From Salaquimonas pukyongi (lineage in GTDB: Bacteria; Pseudomonadota; Alphaproteobacteria; Rhizobiales; Rhizobiaceae): DNA of 64,000 bases. Both the position numbers and the translations under genes were made by a program. The first letter of the stretch is position 1. Each line of letters begins with the position of its first letter. Location: NCBI RefSeq assembly GCF_001953055.1, contig NZ_CP019044.1, forward strand, positions 1,240,001 through 1,304,000. Direction: 5' to 3'. Shown here piece by piece: positions 56,670-64,000 of this stretch. The notes under the pieces are model-generated. The model had not been told where the DNA came from. It worked only from the letters and a program-made list of their open reading frames with translations, and ran no database searches.

Positions 56670-59321
56670 ATGAACGGTGCAGAAACAAGAAAACTGCGGT
56701 TTGGCTATCTGATCGCAGGCCTTCTTACCCTGGGGGCGGTGACGTTGTTTACCGCTGCCCTGCTGCTGTTCAACTCCGCCGCCACCGGCATCAGCCAAGC
56801 ATCGAAAGAGTTTTCATACCTTGAGCGAAAAACGTTCAACCTTGTCACCGTGGCCCGGCGTGAACGGGCGGTCAGCAGCGCGACCATGTTCGAGCGCACC
56901 GCCAAAAGCCTCTCCATTGAGGTTGGGGCAATCAAGCGCGAGACGGAAAAGCTGGATGCCGCCATGGAGGAGATCAGCAAGGTCAACAGCCTTTCTGAGT
57001 GGATCATCTCGCTGACCGGGCAATTGGGGATGCTGGAGATTCCCGCCAGCGCGTCTCTGCAGGCCTTTAACCGGGCCTATTCCTCGGCCCTTGCCGCCGC
57101 TGAACTGTTTGCCGATGAGGTCGATTACGTCATCGAAGCGCAAGGACCTGCCGACATGCAGGGCCGCATTGCCGGCCTGCTTGAACTGTACGAGAACAAC
57201 ACGGCAGCCTTTTACAACTCCCTTAACGCAGCCTTTGCCCAGCGCGCGACGCTGCAGCACCAGGTTCTTACACGCGTTGCCTGGGTGTTCGTTTCCGTTT
57301 TCCTGCTGCTCAACGCCGCTGTGATACTGCTGATTTTCCGCCCGCTTGAGCGAACCATCGAAAGCACGATGCGGGCCCTGCGCCGCGAACGGCGCCGCGC
57401 CGAATCCGCCGACCGGGCAAAATCGGAATTTCTCGCCAACATGTCCCATGAAATCCGCACGCCGATGAACGGCGTGATGGGAATGGCCGAATTGCTGGTT
57501 AAAACGGAGCTGAGCGCGAAACAGAAAACCTATGCCGGCATCATCATGAAGTCAGGCGCATCGCTGCTGACCATCATCAACGACATTCTGGATTTTTCCA
57601 AGCTGGAAGCCCGCCAGATGGAGCTCGATGCCGTGCCCTTCAATCTGGCGGAGGCGATGGAGGATGTAACGGCCCTGTTTGTCTCCCGCGCTGTCGAGAA
57701 GGATCTGGAACTGATCGTCAGGATCGATCCCGATCTGCCGAAAATGTTGGTTGGCGATGCCGGGCGCCTGCGCCAGATCGTCACCAATCTGATGGGCAAT
57801 GCGGTCAAGTTCACCGAACAAGGACACATTTTCCTCAACATCCGCGGCGAAGCGGTCTGTCCATCCAGGGGCGATGGGGAAGACGGCGGCCCCGCCAGCC
57901 GATACCGGCTGACGTTCGAGGTCGAGGATACCGGCATCGGCATTCCACCGGAAAAATGCGCCGCCGTGTTCGAGAAATTCTCCCAGGTCGACGGATCGGC
58001 CACCAGAAGGCACGAGGGAACCGGATTGGGACTTTCCATTGCAGCCTCGCTGGCCGAACTGATGGGCGGCAAGATTGGTTTGCAATCGGAACCCGGCAAG
58101 GGATCGACATTCTGGTTTACCGTCGAACTGCCGGCCCATGAGGGTAAGGAAAGCGCGAAGGACATCCCCGTCAATGCTGCCGGTGCGAAAATTCTTGTGG
58201 TGGACGACAACGCGGTCAACCGCTCCATCCTCAGCGAACAGATGGCCGCCTGGCAGTTCGATGCGGCTGCCTGTGTGAGCGGGGAGGAGGCACTTGCGGT
58301 TCTCCGGGAGGCTGCCTGCCGCGGGTTGGCCGTCGATTGCGTGGTGATGGATTACCACATGCCCGGCATGAACGGCGGCGATGTCGTTAGGGCCATGAAA
58401 GGCGAAGACCTGCTGTGTGACATCCCGGTCGTCATGCTCACCTCGGTAGAGCAGACCGAGGACGGCAAGGCGTTTTCCTCCCTTGGCATCAGTGCGCAAC
58501 TGGTCAAGCCGGCACGCTCTTCACAATTGCTGGAAGCCATCCAGCAGGCATTGCGCGATGCGCGCGGCCGGGCTGAAGGCGAGGAGGGCATGTTGAGTGG
58601 CATTGCCATGGCCCGGAAAATGGCAACCGTGGGGACTGCATCGCCGTCTGAGGACGTTTGCGAGGCCAGGGAGACGGTGCTCGGTGAGATGCAGCACAGT
58701 GAGCCGCAACATGAAGAGCCGCAGCATGGTGAGCCGCAACATGAAGAGCCACTGCAAGACAGAGCTCCTTCGAAGGCGACTGCTTCCCGATCGGACAAGC
58801 CGACCCTGGAGCCGGAACAGCAGCGCACGGCATCCGGCACGAATTCCGGCAAGGCTAAGGCTGCAAGCGAAACTGCCGGGGTTGCAGAAAACGGCGAAGC
58901 GCCGCTGGATATCCTTGTTTGCGAGGACAATGAGGTGAACCAGATCGTTTTCACCCAGATACTGGATTGCACCGGTTATTCCTACAAGATCGCAAAGGAT
59001 GGCAAGGAGGGCGTGGCGTTCTATTCCAAATACCGTCCCCATCTCATCCTGATGGATGTCTCCATGCCGCGGATGAACGGGCTGGAGGCAACCGGGGCGA
59101 TCCGCAAATTGGAGCAGGGCACGGGGGGCCATACCCCGGTCATCGGCGTGACCGCCCACGCCATCAAGGGCGACATGGAGCGCTGCCTGAAAGCGGGCAT
59201 GGACGATTATCTTGCCAAACCCGTCTCTCCAGACCGGCTGTGCGAAAAGATCGACCGGTGGATGCCGCAGGCGGCGGACAAGGGCGAAACGCAAGCGGCG
59301 CGCGCCATGACCGCGGTGTGA
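56670..59321 (+). CDS. Hybrid sensor histidine kinase with two receiver domains
   Basis: 883 residues. Two transmembrane helices (about 9-36 and 208-227) flank a periplasmic helical sensor region. The HisKA domain has its phospho-His at 260 (MSHEIRTPMNG), then a HATPase domain with DTGIGIP and GLGLSIAASL. Receiver 1 has its Asp at 561 (VVMDYHMPG); a Pro/Glu/His-rich linker (about 670-760) leads to receiver 2 with Asp796 (LILMDVSMPRMNG). No output domain, so phosphate must pass on to another protein. A GTG ten codons earlier is an alternative start. The stimulus is unknown. Confidence 0.92.
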   Translation: MNGAETRKLRFGYLIAGLLTLGAVTLFTAALLLFNSAATGISQASKEFSYLERKTFNLVTVARRERAVSSATMFERTAKSLSIEVGAIKRETEKLDAAMEEISKVNSLSEWIISLTGQLGMLEIPASASLQAFNRAYSSALAAAELFADEVDYVIEAQGPADMQGRIAGLLELYENNTAAFYNSLNAAFAQRATLQHQVLTRVAWVFVSVFLLLNAAVILLIFRPLERTIESTMRALRRERRRAESADRAKSEFLANMSHEIRTPMNGVMGMAELLVKTELSAKQKTYAGIIMKSGASLLTIINDILDFSKLEARQMELDAVPFNLAEAMEDVTALFVSRAVEKDLELIVRIDPDLPKMLVGDAGRLRQIVTNLMGNAVKFTEQGHIFLNIRGEAVCPSRGDGEDGGPASRYRLTFEVEDTGIGIPPEKCAAVFEKFSQVDGSATRRHEGTGLGLSIAASLAELMGGKIGLQSEPGKGSTFWFTVELPAHEGKESAKDIPVNAAGAKILVVDDNAVNRSILSEQMAAWQFDAAACVSGEEALAVLREAACRGLAVDCVVMDYHMPGMNGGDVVRAMKGEDLLCDIPVVMLTSVEQTEDGKAFSSLGISAQLVKPARSSQLLEAIQQALRDARGRAEGEEGMLSGIAMARKMATVGTASPSEDVCEARETVLGEMQHSEPQHEEPQHGEPQHEEPLQDRAPSKATASRSDKPTLEPEQQRTASGTNSGKAKAASETAGVAENGEAPLDILVCEDNEVNQIVFTQILDCTGYSYKIAKDGKEGVAFYSKYRPHLILMDVSMPRMNGLEATGAIRKLEQGTGGHTPVIGVTAHAIKGDMERCLKAGMDDYLAKPVSPDRLCEKIDRWMPQAADKGETQAARAMTAV

Positions 59322-59398
59322 AACGCTGGCCCCGCTGATCCAGCCATCGCATGCCATTGAAAAGATTCCGTGAATTCAAAATTCCGGCAAGATTTACC

Positions 59399-59427
59399 CT
59401 TGCCTTTTGCACCGCCCGCCGCTATCT
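59399..59427 (+). promoter_or_regulatory. Probable sigma-70-type promoter for secE-nusG
   Basis: CTTGCC (59399-59404), 17-base spacer, CTATCT (59422-59427), close to the alphaproteobacterial consensus. It lies about 190 bases before secE in the only long gap upstream of the operon. Confidence 0.5.
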
Positions 59428-59620
59428 ACACCGCAAGTAATGAAACAGCGCGCTGGGCCGCAACGGGTCTTTGCGCGCTTAAGTTCATGGAAAAGCAAGG
59501 TTTTTTCGAATCCAGTGCGGGCTGAATCACCCGTTCCGCGAGGAATGGCGGTTGTCGCGGTGGCGTTTACGCCCCGGTTTTACCGGCTCTGGCTTTGGGT
59601 TTGATCAGGAATTCTTTGGA

Positions 59621-59821
59621 ATGGCGTCGAAAACCAATCCGTTCACCTTTCTTCAGCAGGTCCGCCAGGAAGTGTCGAAAGTCACCTGGCCGACGCGGCG
59701 CGAGACCATGGTGACGACGGTCATGGTGTTTATCATGATCCTTCTGGCGGCATTCTTCTTCCTGGCGGTGGATCAGGTGCTGTCAACGGTCGTGGGCATG
59801 CTCCTGGATATCGGAAGCTGA
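59621..59821 (+). CDS. secE: Preprotein translocase subunit SecE
   Basis: A 66-residue single-helix SecE: cytoplasmic amphipathic segment FLQQVRQEVSKVTWPTRRET (family signature VxWP) and a C-terminal transmembrane helix. It stabilises SecY in the inner membrane. It is followed by nusG after 55 bases, the standard order. In related genomes tRNA-Trp usually stands directly before it; here it does not. Confidence 0.95.
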   Translation: MASKTNPFTFLQQVRQEVSKVTWPTRRETMVTTVMVFIMILLAAFFFLAVDQVLSTVVGMLLDIGS

Positions 59822-59876
59822 GGAAAGACGGCGGCCTTTTGGGCCGGCCGGCTACGAGGAACTGGACTTAAGACAA

Positions 59877-60407
59877 ATGGCCAAGCGTTGGTACATCGTT
59901 CACGCCTATTCGAACTTCGAAAAGAAAGTGGCGGAATCGATCCAGGAACAGGCGCGCCAGAAAGGTCTCGAAGATCTGTTCGAGGCCGTCATGGTGCCGA
60001 CCGAGAAGGTGGTTGAGGTACGCCGCGGGCGCAAGGTGGATGCCGAGCGCAAGTTTTTTCCCGGCTATGTGCTGGTGAAGATGGAACTGACCGACGAGGC
60101 TTTCCATCTGATCAAGAACACGCCAAAGGTTTCCGGTTTTCTGGGTTCCGACAACAAGCCGCAGCCGATTGCCGATCGTGAAGCCGAGCGCATCCTAAAC
60201 CAGGTACAGGAAGGCGTGGAACATCCCAAGCCGTCCGTTTCCTACGAAATCGGCGAGCAGGTGCGGGTTTCCGACGGGCCGTTCGCATCCTTCAACGGCG
60301 TCGTTCAGGAAGTGGACGAGGAACGCGCCCGCCTGAAGGTAGAAGTTTCGATCTTCGGACGGGCAACCCCCGTCGATCTGGAATACGGCCAGGTCGAGAA
60401 GGTCTAG
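59877..60407 (+). CDS. nusG: Transcription termination/antitermination factor NusG
   Basis: 176 residues: N-terminal NGN domain (RWYIVHAYSNFEKKVAESI) that binds RNA polymerase, and C-terminal KOW domain (GEQVRVSDGPFASFNGVVQEVDEERARLKVEVSIFGR) that binds Rho or S10. Length and position between secE and rplK are standard. Confidence 0.97.
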   Translation: MAKRWYIVHAYSNFEKKVAESIQEQARQKGLEDLFEAVMVPTEKVVEVRRGRKVDAERKFFPGYVLVKMELTDEAFHLIKNTPKVSGFLGSDNKPQPIADREAERILNQVQEGVEHPKPSVSYEIGEQVRVSDGPFASFNGVVQEVDEERARLKVEVSIFGRATPVDLEYGQVEKV

Positions 60408-60658
60408 TTCAGGTCCGGCATTTCGCCAGGGGCGAAGCGCGGGATTTGAGCACATTCAAGTTGAACGCAGACCGCGCGAAGGCGGGGGATGCGCAAGATT
60501 TGAATAGCACAATGCGTGGAAGGTAAGGCTGGCTGGCCGCCGGTCAAACCGCACCACGCAACTGCAACGCCGGGACCGCCTGCCGACAATGGCATCGGGC
60601 GCCACCGGGAAACCGCATCGCCCGCCCGGTTTGGGCAGGCAAGTGAAAGGCAGTCAAC

Positions 60659-61087
60659 ATGGCCAAGAAAATCGCCGGTTACCTGAAACTGCAGGTGCCA
60701 GCAGGCAATGCCTCCCCGTCGCCGCCCATCGGGCCGGCCCTGGGTCAGCGCGGCCTCAACATCATGGAATTCTGCAAGGCATTCAACGCCAAGACCCAGG
60801 AGATGGAGAAGGGCGCACCGATCCCGGTCGTCATCACCATCTTCCAGGACAAGTCGTTCACCTTTGACATGAAGCAGGCGCCCGTCTCCTACTTCATCAA
60901 GAAGGCCGCCAAGCTGAAGTCCGGCTCCAAGGCGCCGGGCAAGGAAACCGCCGGCAAGATCAGCGCCAAGCAGGTGCGCGAGATCGCCGAGGCGAAAATG
61001 CAGGATCTGAACGCAGACACGATCGATTCCGCCATGCGGATGGTTGAAGGGTCTGCCCGTTCGATGGGAATTGAGGTGCAGGGCTGA
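60659..61087 (+). CDS. rplK: 50S ribosomal protein L11
   Basis: 142 residues with the L11 pattern: [38 protein letters not shown] and the C-terminal RNA-binding domain ([37 protein letters not shown]). It forms the GTPase-associated stalk base. Stop and the next start overlap (TGATG). Confidence 0.98.
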   Translation: MAKKIAGYLKLQVPAGNASPSPPIGPALGQRGLNIMEFCKAFNAKTQEMEKGAPIPVVITIFQDKSFTFDMKQAPVSYFIKKAAKLKSGSKAPGKETAGKISAKQVREIAEAKMQDLNADTIDSAMRMVEGSARSMGIEVQG

Positions 61088-61779
61088 TGGCTGGCAAACG
61101 TACTCGTAATGCCGTCGAGGGCATTGACCGCAAGAAAGCCTATTCGCTGGACGAAGCCGTTGAGATGGTCAAGGCGCGTGCCACGGCCAAATTCGACGAA
61201 ACCGTTGAAGTGGCGATGAACCTGGGCGTTGACCCGCGCCATGCCGACCAGATGGTCCGCGGCGTGGTCGAATTGCCCAATGGTACCGGCCGTGATGTGC
61301 GCGTTGCCGTGTTTGCCAAGGGTGACAAGGCCGAAGAAGCCAAGAAGGCCGGTGCCGACCTGGTCGGCGCCGAGGATTTGGTGGAAACCGTGCAGAAGGG
61401 CGAGATCGATTTCGACCGCTGCATCGCAACACCGGACATGATGGCACTTGTAGGCCGCCTCGGTAAGGTGCTGGGCCCGCGCGGCCTGATGCCGAACCCG
61501 CGCGTTGGCACCGTTACGCCTGATGTGGCAGCTGCTGTTGCTGCCGCCAAGGGTGGTGCGGTTGAATTCCGCGTCGAGAAGGCGGGCATCGTTCACGCCG
61601 GTGTCGGCAAGGCTTCGTTCGATGCCAAGGCGCTCGAAGAAAACATTCGTGCCTTTACCTCCGCCGTTTCCAGGGCCAAGCCCAGCGGCGCCAAGGGCAC
61701 CTATCTGAAACGGATCGCCATCTCCTCCACCATGGGGCCTGGCGTAAAAGTGGATCTGGCATCACTCGGCGAAGCCTGA
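61087..61779 (+). CDS. rplA: 50S ribosomal protein L1
   Basis: 230 residues; clear L1 features including [38 protein letters not shown] and [23 protein letters not shown]. In many bacteria L1 represses its own rplKA mRNA. It is translationally coupled to rplK. Confidence 0.98.
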   Translation: MAGKRTRNAVEGIDRKKAYSLDEAVEMVKARATAKFDETVEVAMNLGVDPRHADQMVRGVVELPNGTGRDVRVAVFAKGDKAEEAKKAGADLVGAEDLVETVQKGEIDFDRCIATPDMMALVGRLGKVLGPRGLMPNPRVGTVTPDVAAAVAAAKGGAVEFRVEKAGIVHAGVGKASFDAKALEENIRAFTSAVSRAKPSGAKGTYLKRIAISSTMGPGVKVDLASLGEA

Positions 61780-62225
61780 GCGATGGCGATGTAGAATTCC
61801 GGGTCCGGTTTTCCAGGCCCGGTAGTTTCAACCAAGTCCGGTAGTGGATGAAGTTGAAGCGGCTGTTGAAGAAAATGACGTAGAGTCATGTTTTTCAACG
61901 GTATCCTGTCCGAGATTGCGGGCGGTTTCCCGTTTGGGAGCGCCTTAATCCGGCCAATTGCGAAAGCGTTGCCGGGCCTGCATGAGATGGGGGTGAGAAA
62001 CGGAATTTGGGCGCCTGGCGCCAGGGTTTCGGTTCGAACTCGTTGACCTTGTCTGTTCCACCGTCCTGCGGGACCGGCGGAATGGCCATCAGGGGACAGG
62101 ACCTTGAAGCGCCGTTTTGTGCGCGGGTGTTGTCTCCCGGCGGAGCCGGAAGGGCCCGCACGGGGAGCGGCAATGTCAACCGGTTCCAGCGCATTGAAGG
62201 GCTGGAGCCAGAATGGAGAGAGACT
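61780..62225. other. Long rplJ leader region
   Basis: 446 bases without a credible gene between rplA and rplJ. A strong imperfect hairpin lies at 61865-61899. The length and position fit an untranslated leader through which rplJL is regulated (autogenous control by L10/L12 is known in other bacteria), but I cannot match a defined L10-leader fold here. Confidence 0.5.
61865..61899 (+). promoter_or_regulatory. Hairpin in the rplA-rplJ interval
   Basis: 15-base arms GTTGAAGAAAATGAC and GTCATGTTTTTCAAC around a GTAGA loop, with one G-U pair and one mismatch. No T-run follows, so it is more likely an RNA processing or control structure than a terminator. Confidence 0.45.
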
Positions 62226-62744
62226 GTGGATAGAGCGGAAAAACGCGAGTTCGTCCAATCCATGAACCAGGTGTTTAACGACGCCGGGGCCGTGGTTGTG
62301 GCGCACTATACCGGGCTTTCCGTTTCCGAGATCAGCGCGTTCCGCGCCAAGGTCAAGGAAGCAGGCGGCCAGGTCAAGGTCGCGAAGAACCGCCTCGCCA
62401 AGCTCGCTCTTCAGGGCACGGATGCAGAACACATTTCCGGACTTTTCGAGGGACAGACGCTGGTCGTCTATTCCGAGGACCCGGTGACTGCACCCAAGGC
62501 GTCCGTCGATTTTTCCAAGGCCAATGACAAACTCGTCATCCTTGGCGGAGCGATGGGCGCAACGAACCTCGACGTGAACGGTGTGAAGGCGCTTGCCGAC
62601 CTGCCGTCACTGGACGAGCTGCGCGCCAAGCTTGTCGGCATGATTTCCACGCCGGCAACCCGCATCGCACAGGTCGTCAACGCACCGGCAGGCCAGCTTG
62701 CCCGCGTGTTCGGGGCTTATTCCCAGAAGGACGAAGCGGCGTAA
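62226..62744 (+). CDS. rplJ: 50S ribosomal protein L10
   Basis: 172 residues starting at GTG ([35 protein letters not shown]), preceded by GGAGAGA. The middle has [16 protein letters not shown], and the C-terminal helix that binds L12 dimers follows [14 protein letters not shown]. It anchors the stalk to L11. The open frame further upstream is leader, not protein. Confidence 0.96.
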   Translation: MDRAEKREFVQSMNQVFNDAGAVVVAHYTGLSVSEISAFRAKVKEAGGQVKVAKNRLAKLALQGTDAEHISGLFEGQTLVVYSEDPVTAPKASVDFSKANDKLVILGGAMGATNLDVNGVKALADLPSLDELRAKLVGMISTPATRIAQVVNAPAGQLARVFGAYSQKDEAA

Positions 62745-62789
62745 GGCCGTTTTTCGACAAACAGTTCGAACTGAAAAGGAAACATCAAA

Positions 62790-63170
62790 ATGGCTGATCT
62801 CGCAAAGATCGTGGACGATTTGTCCAACCTTACGGTTTTGGAAGCTGCCGAGCTTTCCAAGATGCTTGAAGAAAAATGGGGCGTGTCCGCCGCTGCTCCC
62901 GTCGCTGTGGCTGCTGCTGCAGGCGGTGCTGCCGGTGGCGAAGCTGCTGCAGAAGAGAAAGACGAATTCGACGTCGTTCTCGCCGAAGCCGGCGCCCAGA
63001 AAATCAACGTCATCAAGGAAGTCCGCGGCATCACCGGCCTTGGCCTGAAAGAAGCCAAGGATCTCGTCGAAGGCGCGCCCAAGCCTGTCAAGGAAGGCGT
63101 TGCCAAGGCGGAAGCCGAGGAAATCAAGAAGAAACTCGAAGAAGCCGGCGCCAAGGTTGAGCTCAAGTAG
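62790..63170 (+). CDS. rplL: 50S ribosomal protein L7/L12
   Basis: 126 residues: N-terminal dimerisation helix ([29 protein letters not shown]), Ala/Gly-rich hinge, C-terminal factor-binding domain ([38 protein letters not shown]). Standard position 45 bases after rplJ. Confidence 0.98.
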   Translation: MADLAKIVDDLSNLTVLEAAELSKMLEEKWGVSAAAPVAVAAAAGGAAGGEAAAEEKDEFDVVLAEAGAQKINVIKEVRGITGLGLKEAKDLVEGAPKPVKEGVAKAEAEEIKKKLEEAGAKVELK

Positions 63171-63541
63171 GTTCTTTTTTTCGCCAGATTCGTCTGGCCC
63201 ACAAGATCGGGTTCCGGATTCGCAGCGATTCCGGAACCTGCAACCGGGTTTGCCGCCAAACTTCACCAGATTGGCAGCCCCGGGCATTGTCCGGCCAAAG
63301 CGGCGTGGTTGTTTTTATGCCGGACAGTACATATCTGGGTTGTTGCGAAGGGATGGCAGCACCCTGCGGCAGGTACAGTACCGGTTTGCCCCCGGAAATT
63401 TTAGCGGTGATGCCGCTGAAGCATGTCTTAAGAACCGACAGAATGGGTTCTTCGGAGATGGTTCAGGCGGACAGCCGCATTTTGACGTTTTGATGGGCGC
63501 TGTTTCGCGCAAGGTGCCCGCAACCTGATCAAGGAGCAACG
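63171..63541. other. rplL-rpoB interval
   Basis: 371 bases without a gene. A 9-bp hairpin GGTTCCGGA/TCCGGAACC at 63210-63238, preceded by a T-run at 63172-63181, may act as the partial terminator or processing site that is usual between rplL and rpoB. Confidence 0.5.

Positions 63542-64000
<459 letters not shown>

Noticed and set aside
61780-62225. Canonical L10 leader
   Set aside because: Position fits, but I could not identify the conserved stem arrangement; recorded only as a leader with a hairpin.

Overview
The window looks like a 64 kb stretch of an alphaproteobacterial chromosome, probably order Hyphomicrobiales (Rhizobiales) and probably marine. The grounds are the GC-rich coding style, alpha-type promoters (CTTG..-N17-..AT), a 391-residue EF-Tu with tRNA-Trp behind it, a complete Paracoccus-type sox cluster, and a sortase/target pair of the marine proteobacterial type. 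No family or genus is claimed.

Layout: (1) 1-11.7 kb: end of a sortase substrate and its sortase, a PH-domain membrane protein, SelO (frameshifted), several hydrolases, EF-Tu with tRNA-Trp, GloB and tRNA-Gly(CCC). (2) 11.8-28 kb: sulfur oxidation. soxV-W-X-Y-Z-A-B-C-D-E-F run on the minus strand, and soxS-soxR-soxT diverge from them. Further right are a small secreted peptide, an MscS channel, a metallo-beta-lactamase-fold protein and a second YeeE/YedE transporter (two frameshifts). Together these make a periplasmic multi-enzyme system that oxidises thiosulfate to sulfate, with its thiol-reduction supply, cytochromes, regulator and transporters. (3) 28-34.6 kb: a D-2-hydroxyacid dehydrogenase facing a coupled operon hyuA-hyuB-aminotransferase-Asp/Glu racemase. 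(4) 34.9-44.0 kb: an integrated island bounded by a 44-bp repeat of the tRNA-Gly(UCC) 3' end whose copies lie exactly 9,000 bp apart. It holds a tyrosine integrase and a five-gene restriction/defence operon: C5 DNA methyltransferase, MORC-type GHKL ATPase, Z1-domain NTPase, DUF4420 PD-(D/E)XK protein, and a Mrr-like nuclease with zinc ribbon. (5) 44-59.3 kb: tRNA-Tyr, rlmB, an Asn-rich secreted protein, tRNA-Thr, mrp, isocitrate lyase, a hemolysin-III protein, a LysR-regulated pair resembling the phosphonate oxygenases TmpA/TmpB, a PhyH dioxygenase and a hybrid histidine kinase. (6) 59.6-64 kb: secE-nusG-rplK-rplA-rplJ-rplL-rpoB (rpoB cut by the window end).

Three points stand out. The tRNA-Gly island carries a MORC/Z1 system of a kind predicted from comparative genomics but, to my knowledge, little studied experimentally. 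Five single-base deletions, each in a run of 4-5 G or C, break selO, soxC, soxV and yeeE; this points to sequencing error rather than biology. The normally compact tRNA-Thr/Tyr/Gly-tuf-tRNA-Trp-secE neighbourhood is here spread over about 39 kb in its usual order on the minus strand, while secE-nusG-rpl-rpoB sits at the other end on the plus strand. Three of the tRNAs have duplicated 3' ends, the usual footprint of integration events.
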